Notes under the pieces: generated by a model
Database searches by the model: none
What the model was told of the DNA's origin: nothing
The model's input: only the letters and a program-made list of their open reading frames with translations
Assembly: GCF_025290035.1 (NCBI RefSeq)
Contig: NZ_JAMBKT010000007.1
Coordinates: 1 to 41,591, forward strand
Length of the DNA stretch: 41,591 bases
DNA from: Apilactobacillus sp.
GTDB lineage: Bacteria; Bacillota; Bacilli; Lactobacillales; Lactobacillaceae
Direction of reading: 5' to 3'
Part shown: positions 1-9,632 of the stretch, in pieces
How positions within the stretch are numbered: position 1 is the stretch's first letter
Layout of the letters: each line of letters opens with the position of its first letter
Program-made: the position numbers and the translations under genes

Positions 1-343
1 AATTATGGGTAAATTAAAAGACAATGACATTGAATTTTTAGTTAATGGAACTGTCGATAATAACCCACTACAACACGTTTTTAATATCTGGATAAAAGGA
101 ATTGCATCTGATGTGATACTAGCTAATATGGACTTGGCAGGTTTTGCGATTTCTGCAGGTTCAGCATGTACAGCAGGAAACATCGAACCATCACACGTGT
201 TAGTAGCAATGTATGGTAATGATACTAACAGATCATCAGAATCAATTCGAATTAGTTTTGGTAAGTTCACTACGAGTGAAGAAATTGATTTGTTTAGTGA
301 AGCATTAGTAAAAGTAATAAAAAGAATTAAGAGGGTGGACTAA
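1..343 (+). CDS. iscS: Cysteine desulfurase, C-terminal part (cut by window edge)
   Basis: This is the C-terminal end of a PLP-dependent cysteine desulfurase, which takes sulfur from L-cysteine as an enzyme-bound persulfide. The mobile-loop motif SAGSACTAGNIEPSHVL is visible, with the persulfide-forming Cys codon at 167-169. The reading frame stays open to base 2, so the gene begins outside the window; the ATG at 5 is an internal Met. The PLP-binding lysine lies upstream and cannot be checked. The gene is followed after 1 nt by a DUF1831 gene and then mnmA. This arrangement, which I know from lactobacilli, suggests a desulfurase dedicated to tRNA 2-thiouridine synthesis. Family assignment is firm; the choice of symbol (iscS rather than another nifS-like name) is by convention. 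Confidence 0.9.
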   Translation, partial: IMGKLKDNDIEFLVNGTVDNNPLQHVFNIWIKGIASDVILANMDLAGFAISAGSACTAGNIEPSHVLVAMYGNDTNRSSESIRISFGKFTTSEEIDLFSEALVKVIKRIKRVD

Positions 344-344
344 A

Positions 345-683
345 ATGGCTTTTGAAATTAGTAATCAATTACTTGGAGACAATACAGTATATGCTGTTAG
401 CCCCGAAGTAAAGAAGTACACATTAACTGATATGGGATTTGTGAGTACTAAAGCAGGTAATTACTCATTTGAAAGAACACTAGATCCTAACGATCCATAT
501 AATGGCGTTAAGTTAAAGATTGTTTTTAAAGGCGATTTAAGTGCTTTTAAACTTAGTGCCGTTACAAGCAATGGTTTAAATAAAGTAAATATTTTTACTA
601 ACAAACAAGCTGATGAGTTAGTAGAACAATACAATTTCTTAATGAACAATTTCGTTGAAAGAAACGTATTTATTAAAAAATAA
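345..683 (+). CDS. DUF1831 family protein between iscS and mnmA
   Basis: A soluble 112-residue protein with no signal peptide or membrane segment. I recognise it as the DUF1831 family, found almost exclusively in lactobacilli between a cysteine desulfurase and mnmA. Its biochemical role is not established. The position suggests an accessory part in sulfur transfer or tRNA thiolation, which is inference only. The start ATG follows the iscS stop by one base, and its Shine-Dalgarno sequence (GAGGGTGG at 331-338) lies inside the iscS end, so the two genes are translationally linked. A strong terminator directly follows the stop codon, so mnmA has its own transcription start or depends on read-through. 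Confidence 0.8.
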   Translation: MAFEISNQLLGDNTVYAVSPEVKKYTLTDMGFVSTKAGNYSFERTLDPNDPYNGVKLKIVFKGDLSAFKLSAVTSNGLNKVNIFTNKQADELVEQYNFLMNNFVERNVFIKK

Positions 684-709
684 AAAGGGAGCCTAATGGC
701 TTCCTTTTT
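682..709 (+). terminator. Intrinsic terminator after DUF1831 gene
   Basis: An 11-bp stem (AAAAGGGAGCC / GGCTTCCTTTT, one G-T pair) with a TAAT loop and a T-run, immediately after the stop codon. It separates the iscS-DUF1831 unit from mnmA. Confidence 0.85.
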
Positions 710-718
710 GCTTCTTAA

Positions 719-747
719 TTGCATTTTATCGCAGAAATGGGTATCAT
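719..747 (+). promoter_or_regulatory. Candidate mnmA promoter
   Basis: TTGCAT and TATCAT are separated by 17 bp, placed between the preceding terminator and mnmA. The -35 matches the consensus at only three positions, so this is a weak prediction supported mainly by location. The roughly 65-nt leader that would follow has only minor hairpin potential. Confidence 0.35.
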
Positions 748-811
748 ACTCTTTATGGAATGTGCGACCTTCAACTCGTAGGTTCTAAGAATCTAAAAGA
801 AATGATGGTGA

Positions 812-1945
<1,134 letters not shown>

Positions 1946-1950
1946 ATTTT

Positions 1951-1984
1951 AAAAAGATGCTTATGAAAATAAGCATCTTTTTTT
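1951..1984 (+). terminator. Intrinsic terminator of mnmA
   Basis: A perfect 14-bp stem (1951-1964 with 1969-1982) closed by a GAAA tetraloop and ending in T residues, a few bases after the mnmA stop. Confidence 0.92.
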
Positions 1985-2053
1985 ATATATGTTTTGAAAA
2001 AAAGGGCATTAATTGAGATAATAGATATAAATCGAAATGAACGAGGGATAAAA

Positions 2054-2710
2054 GTGAAAATCTATTTTATTAGACATGGTAAGACTGAATGGAATCTTGA
2101 AAGTCGATATCAAGGAGCTGGCAGTGATTCTGAATTATTACCAGAAAGTTACCAACAAATGAATCAGTTAGGTGAGCATTTAAAAGATATTGAATTTAGC
2201 CATGCTTATTCTAGTCCCATTAAAAGAGCAAGAATAACAGCCAATCGAGTTTTACAGCATTCCAAGAAAAGACCACCACTTTCTTTATGGAATCGTTTAG
2301 AAGAATTTCATTTAGGAAAAATGGAAGGACAAAAATTTGAGGATGTAAGACAACAATTTCCGGAAAGCTATGATAACTTTAGAAATCATCCGGAAAAATA
2401 CGACGCAACTGAAATTGGCGGAGAAAGCTTTAGTGATGTAATTGATAGAATGCAATATGCAATAAATACCATTGTTAACGCTAATCCTGAAGATAGTAAT
2501 GTCGTTATTTTTAGCCATGGAGCTGCTTTGAATGCCTTAATTAACTCATTATTAGGAGTTGAAATTAAGGATTTAAGAAAACGTGGTGGATTGGCTAATA
2601 CTAGTACAACTATTTTAGAAACAAATGATAATGGTAAAACGTTTGATTTAATTAAATGGAACGATACTGAATATTTAACAAAAGAAATTGATCAAACAGA
2701 CGTAATTTAA
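2054..2710 (+). CDS. Histidine phosphatase family protein (phosphoglycerate-mutase-like)
   Basis: A 218-residue member of the histidine phosphatase superfamily (GpmB/CobC-like), which removes phosphate from small molecules through a phospho-histidine. The catalytic motif FIRHGKTEWN is at residues 5-14, with R7-H8-G9. The second catalytic His lies in the VVIFSHGAALNAL segment, and the SSPIKRA and LGKMEGQ segments fit the family. I place the start at the GTG at 2054, because ACGAGGGA lies 6-7 bases upstream and the conserved N-terminus begins there. A TTG at 1994 would extend the frame but sits beside the mnmA terminator. The substrate cannot be told from sequence. It is probably the first gene of an operon with the TPR gene and recD2. 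Confidence 0.85.
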   Translation: MKIYFIRHGKTEWNLESRYQGAGSDSELLPESYQQMNQLGEHLKDIEFSHAYSSPIKRARITANRVLQHSKKRPPLSLWNRLEEFHLGKMEGQKFEDVRQQFPESYDNFRNHPEKYDATEIGGESFSDVIDRMQYAINTIVNANPEDSNVVIFSHGAALNALINSLLGVEIKDLRKRGGLANTSTTILETNDNGKTFDLIKWNDTEYLTKEIDQTDVI

Positions 2711-2726
2711 TTTGTAGGTGATTATG

Positions 2727-3437
2727 ATGGATCAAAAGTCCGAAGAAATAAAAAATAGACAACAAGCAATTGAAAGAGAACATGAAGAAAAGCAAAGAAA
2801 AGCTGATGAAACTTTGCATAAATTAGTTGAAGATATCGATAATCACCCAGATGATTACCGAACTTATTATGATTTATGCAGTTTTTTAGTTCAATTGCAT
2901 AACTACACGCAAGCTGAAGAATTAATGATGAAAGCTTTAGGATTGTTTGCTGATAGAAGTAAAAAGGCTAAAGAAACTTTAACCTATGGCCTAGGTAACG
3001 TCTATTACGCAGCTGGTGAATATGACAAAGCAATCGAACAATTTAATAGCCTATCTGACGGGAATATGAAGACAGATGCATATATTATGTTGGCACAAAG
3101 TTATATGGCTAAAGAAGATTATAAAAAAGCAGTGGTGTTCGCGCTAACTGCACAAGGTTTTAGAAGACAAGATCCAGAAATAAACTACCTGTTAGCAAGT
3201 AGTTTATTAGCAATAGGTAACTTTAAAGAAGCAGCTGAATTTTACGATAAAGTGCTTGCAGCTAAGCCTAACGATGGTAAAGCTAACTTTGATCGTGGAA
3301 TCGTTGCGATGGTGTTAGAAGAGGATTTTAGTGCTTATTTTGATAAGGCTAAATCAAACGATCCAAAATACTTTGAAAAGGGTCAAAAACGCTTGGCTGA
3401 TATTGAAAAGTTTATTCAGGTCAAAAATAAAAAGTAA
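2727..3437 (+). CDS. Tetratricopeptide repeat protein
   Basis: A 236-residue soluble protein. A charged, Gln/Glu/Lys-rich N-terminal helix of about 35 residues, probably coiled coil, is followed by TPR-type helical pairs. Examples are the LGNVYYAAGEYDKAIEQF-type unit near residue 90 and AEFYDKVLAAKPND near residue 175. TPR proteins act as protein-binding scaffolds; no partner or catalytic function can be read here. The start at ATG 2727 gives a 6-nt spacer to AGGTG; the ATG one codon earlier is also possible. It lies 16 nt after the phosphatase gene and 14 nt before recD2. I know a TPR gene in front of recD2 from other lactobacilli, but no functional link is established. Confidence 0.8.
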   Translation: MDQKSEEIKNRQQAIEREHEEKQRKADETLHKLVEDIDNHPDDYRTYYDLCSFLVQLHNYTQAEELMMKALGLFADRSKKAKETLTYGLGNVYYAAGEYDKAIEQFNSLSDGNMKTDAYIMLAQSYMAKEDYKKAVVFALTAQGFRRQDPEINYLLASSLLAIGNFKEAAEFYDKVLAAKPNDGKANFDRGIVAMVLEEDFSAYFDKAKSNDPKYFEKGQKRLADIEKFIQVKNKK

Positions 3438-3451
3438 GGAAGTGAATTGCC

Positions 3452-5953
3452 GTGACCGAATCAATGGATTTATTTTCAATGGAAAATAATGACGAACAAA
3501 ATGAAAAGCTATTCATAAATGGAAAAGTTGCGGCTACTTTCTTTGAAAGCAACGACAGTTTTTTTAAGGTGCTTTTAGTTAAGATTAGCGAAACTAATAT
3601 CTCAGATTGGCATGAAGATGAGATTGTTATTACTGGTAATTTTGCAGATATTGCTGAAGAAAATGAATACCAGTTTTTCGGTGTATTGGTAGATCATCCG
3701 AAATATGGAAAACAATTTAAAGCTGATAATTACCATAGCACAGTGCCTACCTCTAAAGAAGGACTGGTTGAATATCTTTCAGGGGATAATTTTCCAGGAG
3801 TGGGAAAACAAACTGCTAACAAAATGGTTGATATCTTGGGTGTTAATTTAATTACTGACGTTTTAGATAATGAATCTTTACTAGATAAGGTAGGACTATC
3901 AAGTAAACAGCGTAAAACAGTAATTGATACACTCCAAAAGAATAACGGAATGGAACAAGTTATTATCGGTCTTAATAGTTATGGATTTGGTAGTAGCTTA
4001 TCTTCTGCAATTTATAATAAGTATAAGGGAGACACTTTAAAAGTAATTGAAGAAAACCCATATCAATTAGTGGAAGATATAGACGGGATCGGATTTAAGA
4101 AGGCCGATGATATTGCTAAGCAAATGGGGATGTCAGCTAACAATCCAGGAAGAATCCGAGCAGGTTTAATTTCTGCATTACAATCGCTATCTTTGAAGAA
4201 TGGTGATACATATACCCAAACAGGCCCAATCTTATCTGAAACTTTAAAGTTGTTAAATAATGGTAATTCAGAAGACATCACTGGCGATGATTTATCTGAA
4301 CAATTTTTGGAGTTAGCTAAAACACAAAAAATCGTTGGAGAAGAAGATCGGGTTTATTTAAAGGATTTATATGATGATGAATGGAGAATTGCCGAACATA
4401 TTAATCGTGTAATTAAGAATCCGAATACAAAAACGTTTGATGATGAAACCATCGATAAGAAGATTAGATTGATTGAGAAAAAATTGAATATCTCTTATGA
4501 TGAGTCACAAACAAATGCTTTAAAACAAGCTATTAAGTCGCAAATGTTCTTGCTAACCGGTGGACCCGGGACAGGGAAAACAACGATTATTAAGGGAATT
4601 ATCTATTTATATGCATATTTAAACGATTATTCCTTAGATATAAATAAATATAAAGAACATGAATTTCCAATTTTACTAGCTGCACCAACTGGACGCGCAG
4701 CGAAGAGAATGCAGGAAACTTCTGGAATTCCCGCTAGCACCATTCACAGATTGTTAGGACTAAGTGGGTATGACGATAACAATGAAGGCACCAAGGATTT
4801 AGAAGGTGGATTACTAATTGTTGATGAAATGTCTATGGTGGATACTTATTTATTTAAAGCGCTTATGAGAGCGGTGCCTAACCAAATGAAAGTGATTTTG
4901 GTAGGTGATAAAGATCAATTACCATCAGTGGGTCCAGGTCAGGTATTTACTGATTTATTAAGATCTCAAAGAATAAATAGTATGCAATTAAGTACCATTT
5001 ACAGACAAGACAGTAATTCAACTATTATTCCATTGGCACATAGTATCCAACAAGGAAAGTTGCCAGATGACTTCAATGAAAAACAGGCTGATAGAAGTTT
5101 TATTCCATGTGGTGCTAATCAAATGAGTTCAGTAATTGAACAAATTGTGAAGAGAGCTAAGCAAAAAGGATTTAGTGCTACAGATATTCAAGTTTTATCA
5201 CCAATGTATAGAGGGATGTCAGGGGTTAATCATTTGAATGATGTCATTCAAGAAATTATGAATCCTGGCAACAAAGAGGAACAACTAGAATATAGAGGAA
5301 TTCATTTTAGGTTAGGAGATAAAGTCTTACAACTAGTGAATAGTCCAGAAGACAATGTTTTTAACGGTGATATTGGTCAAATCATAGAAGTTATCCATGG
5401 TGAAAAATCAACCCAGGATAAAATCAAAGTCGCTTTTGATCAAAGCCAGGTTACCTACCAAAGAAAAGATTGGATTCAAATTACATTAGCATACTGTACA
5501 ACCATTCATAAGGCACAGGGAAGCGAGTTCAAGATGGTAATTTTACCAATCGTTCCTCAGTTTACTAAAATGCTGAAAAAGAATCTTTTATACACCGCAA
5601 TTACCCGTGCCAGTGATACATTAATTATGATAGGGGACTATGATTCATTCTTAAGCTGTGCCCAAAGTGAATCTGATAACAGAAATACTAGTTTGATGCA
5701 GAGAATTCAATCACTATTAAATGGTGAAATAAAACCAGCTAATGATGAATTATTAACTAATAATCAACAAATAGTTGAAACCAATACCAAAACTGATAAG
5801 ACGGTAGATACAAATAACAATGACCAAGTTGAAGAGGAAGCATCTAATGAAGAGGATACCGATAATTCAGTTAAATCGTATCGTTTGACGCCTAGTCTAA
5901 TTAATTCAGATCAAATTGATCCAATGATTGGAATGGACGGGATTAAACCATAA
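3452..5953 (+). CDS. recD2: ATP-dependent DNA helicase RecD2
   Basis: An 833-residue superfamily 1B 5'-3' DNA helicase of the RecD2 type, which acts in repair and replication-fork maintenance without RecBC. An N-terminal OB-like region precedes helix-hairpin-helix elements (FPGVGKQTANKMVD and IDGIGFKKADDIAK). The Walker A motif GGPGTGKTT is at residues 370-378 and Walker B (IVDEMSM) has D458-E459. Later motifs include the UvrD-like LAYCTTIHKAQGSEF and YTAITRA. The last 70 residues are a low-complexity acidic Asn/Glu/Asp linker ending in IDPMIGMDG, a tail I associate with lactobacillar RecD2. The start is GTG, with AAGGAAGTGA upstream. Confidence 0.95.
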   Translation: MTESMDLFSMENNDEQNEKLFINGKVAATFFESNDSFFKVLLVKISETNISDWHEDEIVITGNFADIAEENEYQFFGVLVDHPKYGKQFKADNYHSTVPTSKEGLVEYLSGDNFPGVGKQTANKMVDILGVNLITDVLDNESLLDKVGLSSKQRKTVIDTLQKNNGMEQVIIGLNSYGFGSSLSSAIYNKYKGDTLKVIEENPYQLVEDIDGIGFKKADDIAKQMGMSANNPGRIRAGLISALQSLSLKNGDTYTQTGPILSETLKLLNNGNSEDITGDDLSEQFLELAKTQKIVGEEDRVYLKDLYDDEWRIAEHINRVIKNPNTKTFDDETIDKKIRLIEKKLNISYDESQTNALKQAIKSQMFLLTGGPGTGKTTIIKGIIYLYAYLNDYSLDINKYKEHEFPILLAAPTGRAAKRMQETSGIPASTIHRLLGLSGYDDNNEGTKDLEGGLLIVDEMSMVDTYLFKALMRAVPNQMKVILVGDKDQLPSVGPGQVFTDLLRSQRINSMQLSTIYRQDSNSTIIPLAHSIQQGKLPDDFNEKQADRSFIPCGANQMSSVIEQIVKRAKQKGFSATDIQVLSPMYRGMSGVNHLNDVIQEIMNPGNKEEQLEYRGIHFRLGDKVLQLVNSPEDNVFNGDIGQIIEVIHGEKSTQDKIKVAFDQSQVTYQRKDWIQITLAYCTTIHKAQGSEFKMVILPIVPQFTKMLKKNLLYTAITRASDTLIMIGDYDSFLSCAQSESDNRNTSLMQRIQSLLNGEIKPANDELLTNNQQIVETNTKTDKTVDTNNNDQVEEEASNEEDTDNSVKSYRLTPSLINSDQIDPMIGMDGIKP

Positions 5954-5978
5954 AATATAAGTAAAAATTTGAAGTTTA

Positions 5979-5987
5979 TGGTAAAAT
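5979..5987 (+). promoter_or_regulatory. Candidate extended -10 promoter for prs-like gene
   Basis: TGGTAAAAT is an extended -10 element 38 bases before the GTG start. No good -35 is seen at 17-18 bp upstream, as is usual for extended -10 promoters. Confidence 0.5.
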
Positions 5988-6024
5988 CTAATTATCAATT
6001 ACTTCGAGAGGGGCATTATTCATA

Positions 6025-6978
6025 GTGGAATCATTGAGTAATAAAAATATGAAAATATTTTCTTTGAGTTCTAATAGACCATTGGCTGAAAAAATTGCTA
6101 AGGTTTGTGGAATCAAATTGGGAGAAGCAACCATTAATCGTTTTAGTGATGGTGAAATTCAAATCAAAATTGATGAAAGTATTAGAGGAGATTCAGTTTA
6201 CATTATTCAATCATTAACCGATCCAATTAACGCTAATATTATGGAATTGTTTATTATGATTGATGCTGTAAGAAGAACTAGTGCTAAATCCATCAACGTT
6301 GTCATTCCTTACTATGGATATGCTAGACATTCTGCTAAAAAGAGAGAAAGAAAAGCAATTATCGCTAAGTTAATTGCTAGAATTTTAGAAAATACTGGTA
6401 TTGATAGAGTACTTACTTTAGATTTACATGCTGCTCAAATCCAAGGATTCTTTAATAAACCAGTAGATAATCTAAAAGCAGATAAATTGATGGCAAAACA
6501 CATGTTAGATAATTATGACCTAGACAACGCAGTAGTGGTATCACCAGATCATGGTGGTGTTGGACGAGCTCGTGGATTCGCGGGATTAATTGATGCTCCA
6601 ATTGCAATTATTGATAACCGTGACCCTGAAAATGAAGAACATATTCCAACATTTATTATTGGGGATGTTAAAGATAAGGTTGCAATCGTTGCAGATGATA
6701 TGATTGATACAGCGTCTAGAGCAGTTAAAGCAGCCAATGTGTTAGCAAACAATGGTGTTAAAGCTGTATACTTAGTTACTACACATGGTGTTTTCGCAGG
6801 GGATGCAATCGATAAAATCAGCAATGCGCCAATTAAAAAGGTAATTGTTTCTGATTCTGTTTATATTGCACCAGAAAAACAAATCGATAAACTAGATATT
6901 GTTTCAGTTGCAGATTTAATGGGTAATGCAATTTTAAGAATTCATAACAACAAATCAGTTGGAAAATTATTTAGATAA
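6025..6978 (+). CDS. prs2: Ribose-phosphate pyrophosphokinase family protein, divergent paralogue
   Basis: A 317-residue protein with the PRPP synthetase fold (ribose 5-phosphate + ATP to PRPP). Family landmarks include FSLSSNRPLAEKIAK, NRFSDGEIQI, DLHAAQIQGFF (H135) and VVSPDHGGV. Three active-site segments depart from the class I consensus. The ATP-site RQDRK reads RHSAK (residues 101-105). The flexible-loop KRR reads NRD (198-200). The PRPP-loop DDxIDTAGT reads DDMIDTASR (224-232). It resembles the second, atypical Prs seen in streptococci and lactobacilli, so a canonical prs probably exists elsewhere. The GTG start has GAGAGGGG upstream; an internal ATG at codon 9 is an alternative. It may have reduced or altered activity or act as a regulatory partner. 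The symbol is provisional. Confidence 0.8.
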   Translation: MESLSNKNMKIFSLSSNRPLAEKIAKVCGIKLGEATINRFSDGEIQIKIDESIRGDSVYIIQSLTDPINANIMELFIMIDAVRRTSAKSINVVIPYYGYARHSAKKRERKAIIAKLIARILENTGIDRVLTLDLHAAQIQGFFNKPVDNLKADKLMAKHMLDNYDLDNAVVVSPDHGGVGRARGFAGLIDAPIAIIDNRDPENEEHIPTFIIGDVKDKVAIVADDMIDTASRAVKAANVLANNGVKAVYLVTTHGVFAGDAIDKISNAPIKKVIVSDSVYIAPEKQIDKLDIVSVADLMGNAILRIHNNKSVGKLFR

Positions 6979-6982
6979 TAAC

Positions 6983-7014
6983 AAAAGTCCTAATGAAAAT
7001 TAGGGCTTTTTTAT
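6983..7014 (+). terminator. Intrinsic terminator of prs-like gene
   Basis: A 12-bp stem (AAAAGTCCTAAT / ATTAGGGCTTTT, one T-G pair) with a GAAA tetraloop and T-run. Confidence 0.9.
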
Positions 7015-7025
7015 TAATTGAATTC

Positions 7026-7054
7026 TTGATTTCATAATTCAGAAAACTTAAAAT
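7026..7054 (+). promoter_or_regulatory. Candidate promoter of aldo/keto reductase gene
   Basis: TTGATT and TAAAAT are separated by exactly 17 bp, 33 bases before the ATG and after the previous terminator. Confidence 0.65.
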
Positions 7055-7086
7055 GAAACTATAACAATAGAAATTGAGGTGTAATC

Positions 7087-8073
7087 ATGTATAAAGCTTC
7101 AGATGAAAGATACGACAACATGAAAGTTAGAAGAGCAGGAAACTCTGGTCTTCAATTACCCGCTCTATCATTTGGAATGTGGCATAGTTTTGGTGATGAT
7201 GCTAATTTTCAAGATAGTAGAGAAGTAATGTTAAATGCCTTTGATAAAGGAATTTTCAGTTTTGATTTGGCAAATAACTACGGACCTGGATCAGGTGCCG
7301 CAGAAAGAATGTTTGGTCAAGTATATAATCAAGATTTAAAACCATATCGTGATGAATTAATTATTACTACTAAAGCTGGATACCACATGTGGCCTGGACC
7401 ATATGGTTCATTTTCTTCAAGAAAAACACTAGTTGCTGCATTGGACATTTCTTTAAAGAGAATGGGATTAGATTATGTAGATATCTATTACAGCCACCGC
7501 TTCGATCCTAATACTAGCTTAGAAGAAACTGCTGAAGCACTAGATAGTACTGTCAGAGCCGGAAAAGCATTGTATGTTGGTATTTCTAATTACAATGGTG
7601 AACAAACAAGAGAAATCATTAAGTACTTTAAAGAACTTCATACACCTTTTGTTGTTAACCAAGCTTCATATAACATGTTAAACCGTTCAGCGGAAGAAGA
7701 TGGCACAATTGATGCATTGAAAGAAAACAACGATGGATTGGTTGCATACGGTCCATTAGCCGAAGGTATTTTGACAGATAAATATCTAAATGGATTACCT
7801 GATGATTTAAAACTACACTTCACCAATAGTTTTATGATGGAAAATAAGGATGAAGTAGTTAAACGATTAAACCAATTAAATGATTTAGCCAAGAATAGAG
7901 ATCAAACATTAGCACAAATGAGTTTAGCTTGGTTACTTCATGATCCAGTTGTTACTAGTGTTGTTACTGGAGCATCTGATCCAAAACATCTAGAATCTAA
8001 TTTAAAAGCATTAGACAACTTAGAATTTTCACCAGATGAATTAGCTAAGATTAATGAAATTTTGAAGAAATAA
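7087..8073 (+). CDS. Aldo/keto reductase, YghZ/glyceraldehyde 3-phosphate reductase type
   Basis: A 328-residue NADPH-dependent aldo/keto reductase. The catalytic tetrad is in place: D60 and Y65 in FDLANNYG, K96 in TTKAGYHMWPGPYG and H137 in YYSHRFD. The NNYGPGSGAAE and MWPGPYG signatures match the YghZ/AKR14 group, which reduces L-glyceraldehyde 3-phosphate and methylglyoxal-like aldehydes. In a lactobacillus the physiological substrate may be a toxic aldehyde or a cofactor-recycling acceptor, which is inference. SD GAGGTG lies close to the ATG. It is monocistronic, with its own promoter and terminator. Family assignment is confident; exact substrate is not. Confidence 0.88.
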   Translation: MYKASDERYDNMKVRRAGNSGLQLPALSFGMWHSFGDDANFQDSREVMLNAFDKGIFSFDLANNYGPGSGAAERMFGQVYNQDLKPYRDELIITTKAGYHMWPGPYGSFSSRKTLVAALDISLKRMGLDYVDIYYSHRFDPNTSLEETAEALDSTVRAGKALYVGISNYNGEQTREIIKYFKELHTPFVVNQASYNMLNRSAEEDGTIDALKENNDGLVAYGPLAEGILTDKYLNGLPDDLKLHFTNSFMMENKDEVVKRLNQLNDLAKNRDQTLAQMSLAWLLHDPVVTSVVTGASDPKHLESNLKALDNLEFSPDELAKINEILKK

Positions 8074-8104
8074 AAAGAAGCGACTTAAATAGTCGCTTCT
8101 TTTT
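8072..8104 (+). terminator. Intrinsic terminator of aldo/keto reductase gene
   Basis: A perfect 14-bp stem (8072-8085 with 8091-8104) around a TAAAT loop, with the right arm ending in five T residues. Confidence 0.92.
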
Positions 8105-8106
8105 AT

Positions 8107-8136
8107 ATGACAAAAGGGTGCTAAATGCGGTATAAT
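8107..8136 (+). promoter_or_regulatory. Candidate promoter of amino acid antiporter gene
   Basis: ATGACA (5 of 6 consensus matches) and a perfect TATAAT are separated by 18 bp, directly after the preceding terminator. Confidence 0.7.
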
Positions 8137-8174
8137 ATTTAATTGTTTTAAAAATATATTAAAGGAGAGATATA

Positions 8175-9602
8175 ATGAATAATTCCGCTAAAAAGCTTAA
8201 TTTAACGGAACTAATTGGTTTAGTAATTGGTTCAATCATCGGTGGAGGTATTTTTAACCTTATGCACGATATGGCATCACAAGCTGGTGTTGGTGCAGTT
8301 ATTATTGGTTGGATTATTACTGCAATTGGGATGCTCTCTTTGGCTTTCACATTTCAAAATTTAACTAACAAAAGACCTGACCTACAGGCTGGAATTTATA
8401 GTTTTGCAGATGCTGGGTTTGGTCACTATATTGGATTTAATTCCGCATGGGGATATTGGTTATCAGTATGGCTAGGTAATATCAGTTATGCAATCTTATT
8501 GATGAGTGCACTAACATATTTCTTTCCTATTTTTGATAACGGTCATAACTTAGTATCATTTATTGCTTCATCAATTATTTTATGGGGTGGTCACTACTTA
8601 GTGTCCCGTGGGATTCATTCCGCTTCATTCATTAACACAATTATTACAATTACCAAATTAATTCCAATCCTATTATTTATCTTAATAGTATTTCTATCAT
8701 TTAAATTAAATGTTTTCACAAGTGACTTTTGGTTAACTGGGAATAAAGCGTTTAATTTTTCCGATGTTTTAGCTCAAGTGAAAAGTACCATGCTAGTTAC
8801 TGTATTTGTATTCTCTGGGATTGAAGGAGCTGTTATCTTCTCTGGATATGCTAAAAAAAGAAAAGATATTGGAAGAGCTACAATTCTAGGAATCATCACA
8901 GTGACTTTAATTTATATGTTAATTACTTTGCTTTCATTTGGTGTTATGCATCAAGCCCAACTTGCTAGCTTAGGACAACCAGCAATGGCAGATTTACTAC
9001 AACATCTTGTAGGTAAATGGGGAGCAGTAGTGGTTAATGTTGGATTAATTATTGCTGTGTTAGGTGCATGGTTATCATGGACAATGTTTGCGGCTGAAGT
9101 ACCATATGAAGCTGCAAAGGTTGGATCATTCCCTAAGGTATTTGCAAAGGAAAACAAGAATGGAACGCCAATTAATTCATTGATTTTTACTAACGTATTA
9201 GTTGAGTTATTTATGATTTCATTCTTCGTGGCATCTAGTGCATATAATCTATTCCTATCTATTTCTAGTGCGGCAGTTTTAATTCCATATGCTTTCTCCG
9301 CGTTTTATCAAGTTAAGTATTCATACTTAAATAAAGACCTAAACGATAGAAAGAGAAACATTTTCTTAGGAATAGTATCAAGTATCTATGCATGTTGGTT
9401 ATTATATGCAGCTGGATTGAACTATATCTTAATGACAACCATCTTGTTTGCATTAGGAATCCCTGTATATTACTACTTACAAAAATATGATAATAAAAAT
9501 AAACATGTCTTTACTAAGATCGAAGCAGTAATTGCTTTTATTCTGCTAATTTTAGCCATCTTAGCTATTTATGAGATTGCTACAGGTAAAATAACGTTTT
9601 AA
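8175..9602 (+). CDS. Amino acid antiporter, ArcD-type basic amino acid/polyamine family
   Basis: A 475-residue integral membrane protein of the APC superfamily with about 12 hydrophobic segments. The consensus helix-1 motif GSIIGGGIF is near residues 17-25. Segments such as TFQNLTNKRPDLQAGIYSFA, GFNSAWGYWLSVWLGN, GIEGAVIFSGYAKKRKD and LGAWLSWTMFAAEVPYEAAK resemble arginine/ornithine antiporters (ArcD) and related basic amino acid exchangers. It would exchange a basic amino acid for its product across the cytoplasmic membrane. No arcA/arcB/arcC or decarboxylase gene lies nearby, so the substrate pair stays open and no symbol is given. SD AAGGAGAGAT is strong. It shares a two-sided terminator with the convergent lipid kinase gene. 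Confidence 0.85.
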   Translation: MNNSAKKLNLTELIGLVIGSIIGGGIFNLMHDMASQAGVGAVIIGWIITAIGMLSLAFTFQNLTNKRPDLQAGIYSFADAGFGHYIGFNSAWGYWLSVWLGNISYAILLMSALTYFFPIFDNGHNLVSFIASSIILWGGHYLVSRGIHSASFINTIITITKLIPILLFILIVFLSFKLNVFTSDFWLTGNKAFNFSDVLAQVKSTMLVTVFVFSGIEGAVIFSGYAKKRKDIGRATILGIITVTLIYMLITLLSFGVMHQAQLASLGQPAMADLLQHLVGKWGAVVVNVGLIIAVLGAWLSWTMFAAEVPYEAAKVGSFPKVFAKENKNGTPINSLIFTNVLVELFMISFFVASSAYNLFLSISSAAVLIPYAFSAFYQVKYSYLNKDLNDRKRNIFLGIVSSIYACWLLYAAGLNYILMTTILFALGIPVYYYLQKYDNKNKHVFTKIEAVIAFILLILAILAIYEIATGKITF

Positions 9603-9632
9603 AAAAAGAGTGATATTTATCACTCTTTTTTT
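9601..9632. terminator. Bidirectional terminator between antiporter and lipid kinase genes
   Basis: A nearly perfect palindrome: A-run, GAGTGATA, short loop, TATCACTC, T-run. A-tracts on one side and T-tracts on the other let it serve both converging genes, whose stop codons flank it. Confidence 0.9.

Noticed and set aside
461-724. Minus-strand open frame of 87 codons
   Set aside because: It is antisense to the DUF1831 gene, begins inside the terminator region and has no recognisable product.
1994-2053. N-terminal extension of the histidine phosphatase from a TTG start
   Set aside because: The extension starts right after the mnmA terminator, lacks a ribosome binding site and adds residues not typical of the family; GTG 2054 fits better.
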